A stretch of 64,000 bases of DNA from Salipiger bermudensis HTCC2601 (GTDB lineage Bacteria; Pseudomonadota; Alphaproteobacteria; Rhodobacterales; Rhodobacteraceae). Below the pieces are notes generated by a model. That model was not told the DNA's origin, made no database searches, and saw nothing but the letters and a program-made list of their open reading frames with translations. Positions 17,876-28,278 of this stretch are shown piece by piece (position 1 is the first letter of the stretch; each line of letters opens with the position of its first letter). The stretch spans positions 1,902,432 to 1,966,431 of the forward strand of contig NZ_DS022276.1 of NCBI RefSeq assembly GCF_000153725.1, read 5' to 3'. Position numbers and translations under genes: made by a program.

Positions 17876-18343
17876 ATGCGCCACTCGCACCCGACATCGG
17901 AAGATTTGCAGGCCCTGATCGACGCGCAGATGCCGCTCGAAGGGCCTCTGCTGCCGATCCTGCACGCCATTCAGGAGGCCTATGGCCATGTGCCCGAGGC
18001 GGCACTGCCGCTGATCGCCGAGACGCTGAACCTGACGCAGGCCGAGGTGCATGGCGTGATGTCGTTCTACCACGATTTCCGCAAGGCTCCCGCCGGGCGT
18101 CACGTGGTCAAGATCTGCCGCGCCGAGGCCTGCCAATCGATGGGCGCGGGCGCGCTTTCCGATGCGGTTCTCGAGAAGCTCGGCATCGGCTGGGGCGGCA
18201 CCACGGCAGACGGGCGGGTGACCGTCGAGGCGGTCTATTGCCTTGGGCTCTGTGCCTGCGCACCGGCGGCGATGATCGGAGACCGGCTCATCGGGCGCGC
18301 CGACGCCGCCCGCATCGACGCCGAGCTGGAGGGCGCCGCATGA
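17876..18343 (+). CDS. fdsG: Formate dehydrogenase gamma subunit (NuoE-like)
   Basis: 155 residues with four cysteines for a [2Fe-2S] cluster: C81 and C86 (ICRAEACQSM) and C122 and C126 (YCLGLCACAP), as in NuoE. It passes electrons within the diaphorase half of the cytoplasmic NAD-dependent enzyme. The start is fixed by AAGGGAGGAG about 8 nt upstream; an in-frame ATG at 17831 has no such site. It overlaps fdsB by 4 bp. Confidence 0.96.
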   Translation: MRHSHPTSEDLQALIDAQMPLEGPLLPILHAIQEAYGHVPEAALPLIAETLNLTQAEVHGVMSFYHDFRKAPAGRHVVKICRAEACQSMGAGALSDAVLEKLGIGWGGTTADGRVTVEAVYCLGLCACAPAAMIGDRLIGRADAARIDAELEGAA

Positions 18344-19860
18344 AGATCTGGGTTCCCATGGACAGCGCCGCCAAGGCGCTTGGCGCCGAAGCCGTGGTCG
18401 CGGCGATCCGCGCCGAGGCCGACAAGCGCGGCATCGAGGTCGAGATCGCGCGCAACGGCTCGCGCGGGATGATCTGGCTCGAGCCGCTGGTCGAGGTCGA
18501 GACGCCGGAGGGCCGCATGGCCTTTGGCCCGATGACCCCGGCGGATGTCTCGGCACTGTTCGAGGACGGTCACGAGAAAGCGCTCGGCCTGACCGATGAG
18601 CTCGACTGGATGAAGCGCCAGACGCGCCTGACCTTTGCCCGCTGCGGTCTCACCGATCCGCTGTCGCTGGAACAGTACGAGGCGCATGGCGGCCTTGCGG
18701 GCCTGCGTCGCGCCATCGGCATGACGGCCGAGGCGATCATCGACGAGGTCAAGCTCTCGGGCCTGCGAGGCCGCGGGGGCGCGGGCTTCCCGACCGGCAT
18801 CAAGTGGGACACGGTGCGCATGGCCCATGCGGACCGCAAGTACATCGTCTGCAACGCCGACGAAGGCGACAGCGGCACCTTCGCCGACCGCATGATCATG
18901 GAGGGCGACCCGTTCTGCCTGATCGAGGGCATGGCCATCGCCGGCCTCGGCTGCCACGCCGAGAAGGGCTTCGTCTACCTGCGCTCGGAATATCCCGACG
19001 CCATCGCGGTACTGAGCCGCGCCATCGAGATCGCCCGCGCCGCCGGTGTGCTGGGCGCGGATGTGCTGGGCTCGGGGCATGCCTTCGACATGGAGGTGCG
19101 CGTCGGCGCCGGGGCTTATGTCTGCGGCGAGGAGACCTCGCTGCTGAACTCGCTCGAGGGCAAGCGCGGCGTGGTCCGCGCCAAACCGCCGCTGCCGGCG
19201 CTCGAGGGCGCCTTCGGCAAGCCCACCGTGGTCAACAACGTCATCTCGCTCGCCACCGTGCCGGTGATCTTCGAGAAGGGCGCCGAGCATTACGCCAATT
19301 TCGGGCTCGGGCGCTCGAAGGGCACGATCCCGCTGCAGATCGCCGGCAACGTGCGCCACGGCGGGCTGTTCGAGACCGCCTTCGGCATGAGCCTCGGCCA
19401 GATCGTCGAGGATCTGGGCGGCGGCACCGCCTCGGGCCGCGCGGTCAAGGCGGTGCAGGTCGGCGGGCCTCTGGGCGCCTACCTGAGCCCGGACCAGTTC
19501 GACACGCCCTTCGGCTACGAGGAGTTCGACGGACAGGGCGCGCTGATCGGCCATGCGGGCCTCGTGGTGTTTGACGACAGCGCCGACATGCTGGGCATGG
19601 CGCGCTTCGCCATGGAGTTCTGCGCCGTGGAGAGCTGCGGCAAGTGCACGCCCTGCCGCATCGGCGCGGTGCGCGGTGTCGAGACGCTCGACCGCATCGC
19701 CGCCGGCGATGCCGAGGCGATCCCGCTGCTGATCGATCTCTGCGAGACCATGCAGGACGGCTCGCTCTGTGCGCTGGGGGGCTTCACGCCCTACCCCGTG
19801 ATGTCGGCGCTGCGCCTGTTCCCCGAGGAATTCGGGGCGGTGCGGGAAGCGGCGGAATGA
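18340..19860 (+). CDS. fdsB: Formate dehydrogenase beta subunit (NuoF-like)
   Basis: 506 residues. An N-terminal thioredoxin-like region of about 110 residues precedes the NuoF core with the FMN/NAD site GRGGAGFPTG (144-153), NADEGDSGTF and GAGAYVCGEETSLLNSLEG. The 4Fe-4S ligands SCGKCTPCR are near residue 432 and a later Cys is in GSLCALGG. It oxidises the Fe-S chain and reduces NAD+. The ATG overlaps the fdsG stop. A 102-bp gap with a structured repeat separates it from fdsA. Confidence 0.97.
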   Translation: MKIWVPMDSAAKALGAEAVVAAIRAEADKRGIEVEIARNGSRGMIWLEPLVEVETPEGRMAFGPMTPADVSALFEDGHEKALGLTDELDWMKRQTRLTFARCGLTDPLSLEQYEAHGGLAGLRRAIGMTAEAIIDEVKLSGLRGRGGAGFPTGIKWDTVRMAHADRKYIVCNADEGDSGTFADRMIMEGDPFCLIEGMAIAGLGCHAEKGFVYLRSEYPDAIAVLSRAIEIARAAGVLGADVLGSGHAFDMEVRVGAGAYVCGEETSLLNSLEGKRGVVRAKPPLPALEGAFGKPTVVNNVISLATVPVIFEKGAEHYANFGLGRSKGTIPLQIAGNVRHGGLFETAFGMSLGQIVEDLGGGTASGRAVKAVQVGGPLGAYLSPDQFDTPFGYEEFDGQGALIGHAGLVVFDDSADMLGMARFAMEFCAVESCGKCTPCRIGAVRGVETLDRIAAGDAEAIPLLIDLCETMQDGSLCALGGFTPYPVMSALRLFPEEFGAVREAAE

Positions 19861-19870
19861 GCGGTTTCGC

Positions 19871-19946
19871 CTCGCCTTCGGCGAGACGACCGGTCGGGGG
19901 GCCAGCCCCCCCCGAACCCCCCGAGGTATTTATGAACCAAAGAAGA
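19871..19946 (+). repeat. Structured intergenic repeat inside the fds operon (copy 1)
   Basis: A CTCGCC-TTC-GGCGAG hairpin (19871-19885) is followed by GGGGGG-CCAG-CCCCCC (19896-19911) and the conserved tail CGAGGTATTTATGAACCAAA, ending at GAAG. The G/C hairpin and tail recur at 44505-44568 (inverted) and 50062-50127. It lies between fdsB and fdsA and could dampen transcription or stabilise mRNA ends. Confidence 0.75.
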
Positions 19947-19962
19947 TGCGGGAGGCGTTGAG

Positions 19963-22884
19963 ATGAAGGACTTCATCATTCCCTGGGACGACCGGGACAT
20001 GGGCACGCCCGCCAAGGCGGGCAAGCCGGTGCATCTGACCATCGACGGAATCGACGTCACCGTCCCCGCGGGGACCTCGGTGATGCGCGCCGCCATGGAG
20101 GCCGGGATCAAGGTTCCGAAGCTCTGCGCGACCGACTCCGTGGAGGCCTTCGGCTCATGCCGGCTCTGCGTGGTGGAGATCGAGGGGCGGCGCGGCACGC
20201 CGGCCTCCTGCACCACGCCGGTGCATGCCGGGATGAAGGTGCACACCCAGTCCTCCAAGGTGAAGAAGATCCGCAAGGGGGTGATGGAGCTCTATGTCTC
20301 GGATCACCCGCTCGACTGCCTGACCTGCGCCGCCAACGGCGATTGCGAGTTGCAGGACATGGCCGGCATGGTCGGTCTGCGCGACATGCGCTACACGCCC
20401 GGCGAGAACCATTACGATCCCTCCGGCACCGGCGCCCGCAGCCAGGCCGAGGCGCGGCTGCGCATGCCCGAGGGCGAGGCCAACCCGCGCTACCTGCCGA
20501 AGGACGAGAGCAACCCGTACTTCACCTACGATCCCTCCAAGTGCATCGTCTGCTCGCGCTGCGTGCGGGCCTGCGAAGAAGTGCAGGGCACCTTCGCGCT
20601 GACCATTGAAGGGCGCGGCTTCGAGAGCCGGGTCTCGGCCGGGGCCTCGGGGGACGATTTCCTGAGCTCCGATTGCGTCAGCTGCGGCGCCTGCGTGCAG
20701 GCCTGCCCCACCGCCACGCTGCAGGAGAAGAGCGTCGCCGAGCTTGGCACGCCCGACCGCGAGGTCGTCACCACCTGCGCCTATTGCGGCGTCGGCTGTT
20801 CGTTCAAGGCCGAGCTCAACGGCGACCAGCTGGTGCGCATGACGCCGTGGAAACACGGCAAGGCCAATCGCGGGCATTCCTGCGTCAAGGGCCGCTTTGC
20901 CTACGGCTATGCCGAGCACCCCGACCGCATCCTGAACCCGATGATCCGCGACAGCATCGACGAGCCGTGGCGCGAGGTGAGCTGGCCAGAGGCGCTTGCC
21001 TTTGCCGCCCAGCGCATGAACGGGATCCGTGAAAAATACGGCCGTCGCAGCCTCGGCGTCATCACCTCAAGCCGCTGCACCAACGAGGAGACCTACCTCG
21101 TGCAGAAGCTCACGCGGGCGGTGTTCCTCAACAACAACACCGACACCTGCGCGCGGGTCTGCCATTCGCCCACCGGCTACGGGCTGGGCCAGACCTTCGG
21201 CACCTCTGCCGGCACGCAGGATTTCGACAGCGTCGAGAAGGTGGACGTGGCGCTTGTCATCGGCGCCAACCCGACCGACGGCCACCCGGTCTTTGCCTCG
21301 CGACTGAAGAAGCGGCTGCGCGAGGGCGCCAAGCTCATCGTCATCGATCCGCGCCGCATCGACATGGTGAAGTCGGCCCACATTGAAGCCGCGCATCACC
21401 TGCCGCTGACCCCGGGCACCAACGTGGCCGTGGTCACCGCGCTGGGGCACGTGATCGTCACCGAAGGGCTCTATGACGAGGCCTTCATCCGCGAGCGCTG
21501 CGACTGGGACGAGTTCCAGGCCTATGCCGAGTTCGTCTCGGACAAGCGCCACGCCCCCGAGAGCACGGCGCTGCTCACCGGCGTCAACGCGCAGGAGCTG
21601 CGGGCGGCGGCGCGGCTCTTTGCCAAGGGCGGCAACGGGGCGATCTATTACGGGCTGGGTGTGACCGAGCACAGCCAGGGCTCGACCACCGTGATGGCGC
21701 TGGCCAACCTCGCCATGATGACCGGCAATATCGGCCGCGAGGGCGTGGGCGTGAACCCGCTGCGCGGCCAGAACAACGTGCAGGGCTCCTGCGACATGGG
21801 CTCCTTCCCGCACGAGCTGCCGGGCTATCGGCACGTCAAACTGCCTGAGGTCCGCAAGGTCTTTGAAGACGCCTGGGGCGTGGAGATCGACCCCGAGCCC
21901 GGCCTGCGCATTCCCAACATGCTCGATGCCGCGGTCGAGGGCACCTTCAAGGGGCTCTACTGCCAGGGCGAGGACATCCTGCAATCGGATCCCGACACCC
22001 GCCACGTGGCGGCCGGGCTCGCGGCGATGGAGTGTGTCATCGTGCATGACCTCTTCCTCAACGAGACTGCGAACTACGCCCATGTCTTCCTGCCGGGCTC
22101 GTCCTTCCTCGAGAAGAACGGCACCTTCACCAATGCCGAGCGCCGCATCAACCGCGTGCGCAAGGTGATGGCGCCCAAGAACGGCTACGAGGACTGGGAG
22201 GTGACCCAGCTGCTCGCCAATGCGATGGGCGCGGGCTGGGCCTATACCCATCCCGAGCAGATCATGGCCGAGATCGCCGCCACCACGCCGAGCTTTGCCG
22301 GGGTGACCTACGACCTGCTCGAGCAGAAGGGCTCGGTGCAGTGGCCCTGCAACGAGGAGCACCCCGAGGGCACGCCGATGATGCACGTGGATGGCTTCAT
22401 GCGTGGCAAGGGCCGCTTCATCGTCACCGAGTACGTGGCCACCGCCGAGCGCTCGGGCCCGCGCTTTCCGCTGCTGCTCACCACCGGACGGATCCTGTCG
22501 CAGTACAACGTGGGCGCGCAGACCCGGCGCACCTCGAACAGCGTCTGGCACGAGCAGGACCTGCTCGAGATCCATCCCCACGATGCCGAGAACCGCGGTC
22601 TCAAGGATGGTGACTGGATCAAGCTCGCCAGCCGCTCGGGCGAGACGACGCTGAAGGCGTCGGTCACCGATAAGATGAGCCCGGGCGTGGTCTATACCAC
22701 CTTCCACCACCCCGACACGCAGGCCAACGTGGTCACCACCGACTATTCCGACTGGGCGACCAACTGCCCGGAATACAAGGTGACCGCGGTGCAGGTCTCG
22801 CCCAGCAACGGCCCGACCGACTGGCAGGAGGATTACGCCGCGCAGGCCGAGCGCTCGCGGCGCATCCTTCCGGCGGCGGAATGA
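19963..22884 (+). CDS. fdsA: NAD-dependent formate dehydrogenase alpha subunit (Mo-bisPGD)
   Basis: 973 residues. In order: [2Fe-2S] ferredoxin domain (C55, C66, C69, C83); His-Cys3 4Fe-4S site (H115, C119, C122, C128); two 4Fe-4S motifs (C194/197/200/204 and C238/241/244/248); a NarG-like 4Fe-4S site (C272, C275, C279, C307); then the molybdopterin oxidoreductase domain. The likely molybdenum ligand is Cys400, followed by His401 (DTCARVCHSPTGYGL), so this is the Cys, not selenocysteine, form. It oxidises formate to CO2. GGAGG precedes the ATG. It overlaps fdhD by 4 bp. Confidence 0.97.
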   Translation: MKDFIIPWDDRDMGTPAKAGKPVHLTIDGIDVTVPAGTSVMRAAMEAGIKVPKLCATDSVEAFGSCRLCVVEIEGRRGTPASCTTPVHAGMKVHTQSSKVKKIRKGVMELYVSDHPLDCLTCAANGDCELQDMAGMVGLRDMRYTPGENHYDPSGTGARSQAEARLRMPEGEANPRYLPKDESNPYFTYDPSKCIVCSRCVRACEEVQGTFALTIEGRGFESRVSAGASGDDFLSSDCVSCGACVQACPTATLQEKSVAELGTPDREVVTTCAYCGVGCSFKAELNGDQLVRMTPWKHGKANRGHSCVKGRFAYGYAEHPDRILNPMIRDSIDEPWREVSWPEALAFAAQRMNGIREKYGRRSLGVITSSRCTNEETYLVQKLTRAVFLNNNTDTCARVCHSPTGYGLGQTFGTSAGTQDFDSVEKVDVALVIGANPTDGHPVFASRLKKRLREGAKLIVIDPRRIDMVKSAHIEAAHHLPLTPGTNVAVVTALGHVIVTEGLYDEAFIRERCDWDEFQAYAEFVSDKRHAPESTALLTGVNAQELRAAARLFAKGGNGAIYYGLGVTEHSQGSTTVMALANLAMMTGNIGREGVGVNPLRGQNNVQGSCDMGSFPHELPGYRHVKLPEVRKVFEDAWGVEIDPEPGLRIPNMLDAAVEGTFKGLYCQGEDILQSDPDTRHVAAGLAAMECVIVHDLFLNETANYAHVFLPGSSFLEKNGTFTNAERRINRVRKVMAPKNGYEDWEVTQLLANAMGAGWAYTHPEQIMAEIAATTPSFAGVTYDLLEQKGSVQWPCNEEHPEGTPMMHVDGFMRGKGRFIVTEYVATAERSGPRFPLLLTTGRILSQYNVGAQTRRTSNSVWHEQDLLEIHPHDAENRGLKDGDWIKLASRSGETTLKASVTDKMSPGVVYTTFHHPDTQANVVTTDYSDWATNCPEYKVTAVQVSPSNGPTDWQEDYAAQAERSRRILPAAE

Positions 22885-23699
22885 GCCGGCTGAGCGCCAG
22901 CAGGCCCGGCGTGGCGGTGCATCGCGAGGGGACGCGCTCGGTCGTGCGCTCCCTGCCAGAGGAGGTGCCGGTGGCGATGGTGTTCGACGGCACCACGCAG
23001 GCGGTGATGATGGCAACCCCGGCGGAGATCGCCGATTTCGCCTATGGCTTCGCGCTGAGCGAGGGCATCATCGCCCACCCCGGCGAGGTGGCCGAGTTCG
23101 AGGCGGTGACCCACGCGCGCGGCATCGAGGCGCGGTTCTGGCTGCACGAGGCGCCCGGGCGCGACCTCAGGGAGCGTCAGCGCAGCATGATGGGGCCGAC
23201 GGGCTGCGGGCTCTGCGGAATCGACAGCCTCGATCAGGCGCTGCGCCCCCTGCCCCGGCTGCCCGAGGGCGGCCCGTGCCTTACCCGAGCCGAGGTGGCG
23301 CGCGCCACCGACGAGCTGCGCGGCCACCAGCCGCTGCACGATCAGACCCGGGCGGTGCACGCGGCGGGCTTCCTGCTACCGGGCAAGGGCATCGTCATGG
23401 CGCGCGAGGATGTCGGGCGGCACAACGCGCTCGACAAGCTGATCGGCGCGCTGGCGCGGCAGGACATGGACGCCTCTGAGGGCGCGGTGGTGCTGACGAG
23501 CCGGGTCTCGGTGGACATGGTGCAGAAGACCGTGCTGGCCCGCTGCCCGATCCTGATCGCCGTCTCAGCCCCCACCGCGCTGGCGCTGAGCATGGCCGAG
23601 GACGCCCACCTCACGCTGGCCGCCTTTGCCCGTGGTGGCGGCTTCGATCTTTACGCCGCGCCCGAGCGCATCGTCGATGGAGCATCCCATGTCGCCTGA
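22881..23699 (+). CDS. fdhD: Formate dehydrogenase accessory sulfurtransferase FdhD (FdsC)
   Basis: 272 residues. It transfers sulphur from a cysteine desulphurase to the molybdenum cofactor before insertion into FdsA. The sulphur-carrying motif GCGLCG is at 108-113 (C109, C112); FAYGFALSEGI and GIVMAREDVGRHNALDKLIG are family signatures. Position between fdsA and fdsD matches the fdsGBACD order of Rhodobacter. Confidence 0.95.
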   Translation: MSRLSASRPGVAVHREGTRSVVRSLPEEVPVAMVFDGTTQAVMMATPAEIADFAYGFALSEGIIAHPGEVAEFEAVTHARGIEARFWLHEAPGRDLRERQRSMMGPTGCGLCGIDSLDQALRPLPRLPEGGPCLTRAEVARATDELRGHQPLHDQTRAVHAAGFLLPGKGIVMAREDVGRHNALDKLIGALARQDMDASEGAVVLTSRVSVDMVQKTVLARCPILIAVSAPTALALSMAEDAHLTLAAFARGGGFDLYAAPERIVDGASHVA

Positions 23700-23913
23700 A
23701 AAGATGGTCATGATGGCCAACCAGATCGCCACCTTCTTCGCCACCCAGCCGGGCGATGACGGCGCCACCGGCGTGGCGACCCACATCAACGATTTCTGGG
23801 AGCCCCGGATGCGCGCGCAACTGCTCGACCATGTCGAGGCCGGCGGCGCGGGCTTGCACGAGCTGGTCATCGCGGCGGTGCCGGAAATCCGGGTGCCGGC
23901 CGAGAAAGCTTGA
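23689..23913 (+). CDS. fdsD: Formate dehydrogenase delta subunit
   Basis: 74 residues (MSPEKMVMMANQIATFF, then HINDFWEPRMRAQLLDH), matching the small FdsD family, which in Rhodobacter is needed for an active enzyme. The ATG overlaps the end of fdhD and has GGAG about 7 nt upstream; an in-frame ATG at 23677 is an alternative. Last gene of the fds operon. Confidence 0.92.
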   Translation: MSPEKMVMMANQIATFFATQPGDDGATGVATHINDFWEPRMRAQLLDHVEAGGAGLHELVIAAVPEIRVPAEKA

Positions 23914-23972
23914 TCCGGCGCAAGTCACGGCTGCCGCAAAGCCGCTAGACTCGCGGCCATGGAGGATCCCCC

Positions 23973-24680
23973 ATGGCCCAGCTCGCCTATCGCGCGGAGG
24001 CTCTGACACGCACCTATGGTGAGGGTGCCTCGGCGGTGCATGCGCTGCGCGGGGTCGATCTTGAACTGCCCGCAGGCGAGGTCGTGGTGCTGCTCGGCCC
24101 CTCGGGCAGCGGCAAGTCCACTTTGCTTAACATCCTCGGTGGGCTCGACCGGCCAAGCTCGGGCCGGGCGTGGTTCCGCGAGGCCGAGCTGACCGCGATG
24201 AGCGACCGCCAGCTCACCCGCTACCGGCGCGATCATCTCGGCTTCATCTTCCAGTTCTACAACCTCATGCCCTCGCTCACCGCCGAGGAGAATGTCGAGC
24301 TGGTGACCGAGATCGCCCGCGACCCGATGACCCCGGCCGAGGCGCTGGCGCTGGTCGGGCTCGAGGGCCGGCGCGGGCATTTCCCAAGCCAGATGTCGGG
24401 CGGCGAGCAGCAGCGCGTCGCCATCGCCCGCGCTGTCGCCAAGCAGCCAGACGTTCTGCTTTGCGACGAGCCCACCGGCGCGCTCGACAGCACCACAGGG
24501 CGCGAGGTGCTGGGCGTTCTGCAGCATCTCAACCAGAGCCTCGGCACCACGGTGATGATCGTCACCCACGCCGCCGCCACCGCCGCCATGGCCGACCGGG
24601 TGATCCGCTTCGCCGATGGCGCCATCCGCTCGGTCGAGACCAACGCCAGCAAGCTCAGGGCGGAGGAGATCGAATGGTAG
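23973..24680 (+). CDS. ABC transporter ATP-binding protein (MacB/LolD type)
   Basis: 235 residues with Walker [10 protein letters not shown] (42-50), a Q loop in [10 protein letters not shown], signature [14 protein letters not shown], Walker [12 protein letters not shown] and switch His in VTHAA. The sequence matches the MacB/LolD/DevA class that works with FtsX-type permeases. It overlaps its permease gene by 7 bp and is the first of a three-gene exporter operon 59 bp after fdsD. The substrate cannot be told. Confidence 0.94.
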   Translation: MAQLAYRAEALTRTYGEGASAVHALRGVDLELPAGEVVVLLGPSGSGKSTLLNILGGLDRPSSGRAWFREAELTAMSDRQLTRYRRDHLGFIFQFYNLMPSLTAEENVELVTEIARDPMTPAEALALVGLEGRRGHFPSQMSGGEQQRVAIARAVAKQPDVLLCDEPTGALDSTTGREVLGVLQHLNQSLGTTVMIVTHAAATAAMADRVIRFADGAIRSVETNASKLRAEEIEW

Positions 24681-27037
24681 GCCCGCTCGATCGCAAGCTG
24701 ATCCGCGACCTGTGGCGGATGAAGGGGCAGGCCGTCGCCATTGCCGTGGTGATGGCGCTCGGCGTGATGATGCAGGTGATGATGTCGGGGCTGGTAAGCT
24801 CGCTCGACGAGACCCGGCGCGGCTATTACGAGCGCTACCGGCTGGCCGATATCGTGGCGCCTGTGACCCGCGCGCCGAACCACGTGCTGCACCAGATCGC
24901 GGCGCTTCCGGGAGTCGGCGCGGTCGAAGGCCGGGTCAGCGGCGCGGCGCTGATCGATCTGGCCGGACAGGCGGTGCCGCTGCAGGCGCAGGCACTGTCG
25001 TTGCCCTATGAGGGCGATACCGCGCTCAACGCCATCCGGCTCGAAGCCGGGCGGCTGTTCGAGCGCGGGCGGCCCGACGAGGCGGTGCTGCTCGACAGTT
25101 TCGCCGCCGCCCACGGGCTGCGGCCCGGCGACACGCTCAGTGCCACCATGAACGGCGCGCTGCGCGCGTTCCGCATCACCGGGCTCGCCCGCGCACCGGA
25201 GTTTCTCTACACCGCCGCGCCGGGCGAAATGGTCCCCGATGACAGCCGCTTCGGCGTGCTGTGGCTGTCGCCCGCCACCATGGAGGCGGCCTTCGACATG
25301 GACGGCGCCTTCAATCAGGCGCTGGTCGGGCTGGCGCGCGGCGCCGAAGAAGCCCCGGTGATCGACGCCATAGACCGGCTGCTCGACCGTTACGGCGCCA
25401 CCGGAGCCTTCGGACGCGAGGACATGTTCTCGAACCGCTTCGTCTCGGAAGAGATCGACGGTCTGCGCGACAGCGCCCGCGCAATCCCGCCGATCTTCAT
25501 GGCCGTCGCCGCCTTCCTGCTCAACATCGTCATCGCCCGCATGGTGCAGGCCGAGCGCGAGGAGATCGGCCTGCTGAAGGCGTTCGGCTACCGCTCCGGC
25601 GAGATCGGGCTGCACTACCTCAAGCTGGTGCTGGCCATCGCGCTGCTGGGGGCGCTGCTGGGCTGCCTGCTGGGGGTCGCGGCGGGGCGCGGGATGGTCG
25701 GGCTCTACCTGCAGTTCTTCAAGTTTCCCTTCCTCGTGTTCCGGCTGGAACCGGCGGCCTTCGCCATCGGCATCGCCGTGAGCGTGCTTGCCGCGACCGC
25801 CGGTGGCGCCATCGTGCTGCGCCGGATCTTCGCCCTCGACCCGGCCGAGGCGATGCGCCCGCCGGCGCCTGCCGACTATGCCAGCGCCGGGCGCTGGCGC
25901 GGGCTCACCGCCTGGCTCGACCAGCCCTCGCGCATGGTGCTGCGGCGCTTCACCCGGACGCCCTTCCGCATGGCCGGCGCCATCATCGGCATCACCTGCG
26001 GCATGGCGTTGTCGGTTGGGATGATCACCATCCACGCCGGTTTCGCCCATGCCATCGAGCTCAGCTTCGAGGTGATGGACCGGTCCGAGGCGCAGGTCAC
26101 CTTCACCCACGCGGTCTCGGACAAGGTGCTGTTCGAGCTGCAAAGCCACCCCAGCATCACCCGCGTCGAGGGCCGCCGCGACGTGCCGGTGATCCTCCGC
26201 AACGGCCGCCAGAGCCATCGCGGCAGCATCACCGCCCTGCCCCACGACCCGGTGCTCTACCGCGCCCTGACGCCGGGCCTCGCGCCGATCCCGATGCGCG
26301 ACGAGGGGCTGGTCCTGAGCCGGGCACTGGCCAACAAGCTCGACCTCGCCGTTGGCCAGAGCCTCACGGTCGAGGTGCGCGAGGGGGCGCAGCCGGTGCT
26401 CGACCTGCCGGTGGCGGCGATCTCGGACACGGTGCTGGGCGCGCCGGCCTACATGGCGCTCGACGGGCTCAACCGCGCGCTTGGCGAGCCCGGGCGGGTC
26501 TCGGGCGCGGCGCTACTGCTCGACGAGGCCGAGGCGGCTGCGGTCTATGTCTGGCTCAAGGATCTGCCGACCGTGGCGGGGGTGAGCCTGAAGCACGAGC
26601 AGCGCGTCGCCTTCGAGGAGCTGATGGATCAGGGCGCCGGCTGGACCCGGTTCATCATGTCGGCCATCGCCTTCGTGATCACCTTCGGCATCGTCTACAA
26701 CGCCGCCCGAATCGCGCTGGCCGAGCGGCTGCGCGATCTCGCCTCGCTGCGGGTGATCGGCTTCTCGCGCGGTGAGGCGGCCTACGTGCTGCTGGGCGAG
26801 CTTGGCATCGTGACGCTGCTGGCGCTGCCGCTCGGCGCGGCGCTTGGCGCCGGACTCTCCCACCTGCTCGCCGCGGCCTATTCCTCCGAGATCTACACCA
26901 TCCCGGTGGTGTTCCACGCCACCACCTTCGGCAGCGCCGCGCTGGTGGTGATCGGCGGCGCACTGGTCTCGGGACTTCTGGTGAAACGCGACGTCGACCG
27001 GGCCGACCTGGTCACGGCGCTCAAGACACGGGATTGA
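24674..27037 (+). CDS. ABC transporter permease, double FtsX domain
   Basis: 787 residues. One N-terminal helix ([20 protein letters not shown]) is followed by a large extracytoplasmic domain, three helices (about 275-385), a second domain start ([20 protein letters not shown]), another extracytoplasmic part, and three C-terminal helices (from [17 protein letters not shown]). Two tandem FtsX modules in one chain mean it may act as a full permease. Partners are the upstream ATPase and the downstream adaptor, as in export systems that span the envelope. The start overlaps the ATPase gene. Confidence 0.92.
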   Translation: MVGPLDRKLIRDLWRMKGQAVAIAVVMALGVMMQVMMSGLVSSLDETRRGYYERYRLADIVAPVTRAPNHVLHQIAALPGVGAVEGRVSGAALIDLAGQAVPLQAQALSLPYEGDTALNAIRLEAGRLFERGRPDEAVLLDSFAAAHGLRPGDTLSATMNGALRAFRITGLARAPEFLYTAAPGEMVPDDSRFGVLWLSPATMEAAFDMDGAFNQALVGLARGAEEAPVIDAIDRLLDRYGATGAFGREDMFSNRFVSEEIDGLRDSARAIPPIFMAVAAFLLNIVIARMVQAEREEIGLLKAFGYRSGEIGLHYLKLVLAIALLGALLGCLLGVAAGRGMVGLYLQFFKFPFLVFRLEPAAFAIGIAVSVLAATAGGAIVLRRIFALDPAEAMRPPAPADYASAGRWRGLTAWLDQPSRMVLRRFTRTPFRMAGAIIGITCGMALSVGMITIHAGFAHAIELSFEVMDRSEAQVTFTHAVSDKVLFELQSHPSITRVEGRRDVPVILRNGRQSHRGSITALPHDPVLYRALTPGLAPIPMRDEGLVLSRALANKLDLAVGQSLTVEVREGAQPVLDLPVAAISDTVLGAPAYMALDGLNRALGEPGRVSGAALLLDEAEAAAVYVWLKDLPTVAGVSLKHEQRVAFEELMDQGAGWTRFIMSAIAFVITFGIVYNAARIALAERLRDLASLRVIGFSRGEAAYVLLGELGIVTLLALPLGAALGAGLSHLLAAAYSSEIYTIPVVFHATTFGSAALVVIGGALVSGLLVKRDVDRADLVTALKTRD

Positions 27038-27041
27038 TGAC

Positions 27042-28274
27042 ATGGCAGACACCCGCAACCGCACCCGCCGGATCCTGTGGAGCCTGATCGTGCTGTTGCT
27101 CGGCGGCGCGCTGGTGGCGGCGTTCTGGCCGCGCCCGGCGCTTGTCGACCTTGGCGAGGTCACGCGCGGGCCGCTCACCGTCACCATCGACGAGGAGGGC
27201 CGCACGCAGGTGCATGACGTCTACATCGTCTCGACCCCGGTGGCGGGCCGCCTGCTGCGGGTCGGCGCGATCGCCGGCGACGCGGTCGAGCAGGGCCAGA
27301 CCGTGGCGCATATGCGCCCGGTGAACCCCGATGCGCTCGACGTGCGCACCCGCGAGCAGGCAATGGCGCTGCTCGACGCTGCCAAGGCGGCACTCAAGGT
27401 GGCCGAGGCCGAGGTCAACGCCGCCGCCGCCAATGCCGATCTCACCGCCGCCGATTTCCAGCGCAGCGAGGCGCTGGCGGCGCGCGGCGCGGTCAGCACC
27501 GCCGCGCTCGACCGGGCACGTTCGGAGGCGCGCTCCGCGGCGGCACAGCTCGAAACCGCCAAGGCCGCCGTTTCGATGCGCGAGGCCGAGCTGGCCAACG
27601 CCCGCGCCCAGCTCATCAGTTTCGAGGACCTCGGCCTTGCCGCGGCGGTGGCCGGCAACCACGCCAACGACATTTCTCTGGTGGCGCCGATCTCGGGGCG
27701 CATCCTGCGGGTGCTGCAACAGAGCGAGACCATCCTCGGCGCCGGCAGCGCGGTGCTCGAGATCGGCGATATCGCGACAGATCTAGAGATCGTTGTCGAG
27801 TTGATCTCGTCGGACGCGGTGCAGGTGAGCCTTGGCGACCGGGTGATGATCGACGACTGGGGCGGCGATGCGGTGCTCGATGGCGAGGTCACCCGGATCG
27901 CACCGCAGGGCCTTACCAAGGTCTCGGCGCTGGGGGTCGAGGAGCAGCGCGTCGAGGTCACGGTGCGCTTCAGCGGCCCCCCCGAGGAGCGCTCTGGCCT
28001 CGGGCACGGCTACCGCGTGGTGACGCGGATCGTGGTCTGGGAAGAGGCCGACACGTTGCAGCTGCCGCAGAGCGCGCTGTTCCGGCAGGACGGCGGCTGG
28101 GCGGTGCTGCGCGCCCGCGACGGGCGGGCCGAACAGGTGCCGGTGGACCTGGGGCCGGGAAATGGCAGTGCCGCGCAGGTGCTCTCTGGGCTCGACGCGG
28201 GCGACCAGGTGGTGCTCTACCCCGCCGCCGATCTGGCCGATGGCGCCCGGATCGCGCCCCGCAGCACCGAGTGA
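27042..28274 (+). CDS. HlyD-family periplasmic adaptor (membrane fusion protein)
   Basis: 410 residues: one N-terminal membrane helix (ILWSLIVLLLGGALVAAFW), split lipoyl domain (VSTPVAGRLLRVGAIAGDAV; LVAPISGRILRVL), and a long Ala/Glu-rich coiled-coil hairpin (about 105-200) between them. A beta-barrel and membrane-proximal domain follow. It would couple the FtsX permease to the outer membrane. Start lies 4 bp after the permease stop. It is convergent with the GntR gene, 4 bp away. Confidence 0.92.
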   Translation: MADTRNRTRRILWSLIVLLLGGALVAAFWPRPALVDLGEVTRGPLTVTIDEEGRTQVHDVYIVSTPVAGRLLRVGAIAGDAVEQGQTVAHMRPVNPDALDVRTREQAMALLDAAKAALKVAEAEVNAAAANADLTAADFQRSEALAARGAVSTAALDRARSEARSAAAQLETAKAAVSMREAELANARAQLISFEDLGLAAAVAGNHANDISLVAPISGRILRVLQQSETILGAGSAVLEIGDIATDLEIVVELISSDAVQVSLGDRVMIDDWGGDAVLDGEVTRIAPQGLTKVSALGVEEQRVEVTVRFSGPPEERSGLGHGYRVVTRIVVWEEADTLQLPQSALFRQDGGWAVLRARDGRAEQVPVDLGPGNGSAAQVLSGLDAGDQVVLYPAADLADGARIAPRSTE

Positions 28275-28278
28275 GGGA

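Noticed and set aside
19963-22884. Selenocysteine in FdsA
   Set aside because: No in-frame TGA is needed; the molybdenum ligand position is a normal Cys codon (Cys400).
21067-23016. 649-codon minus-strand frame
   Set aside because: Antisense to fdsA, whose cluster and molybdenum motifs are intact.
24257-26245. 662-codon minus-strand frame
   Set aside because: Antisense to the ABC ATPase and permease genes; His/Gly/Asp/Arg-rich reading with no domain.
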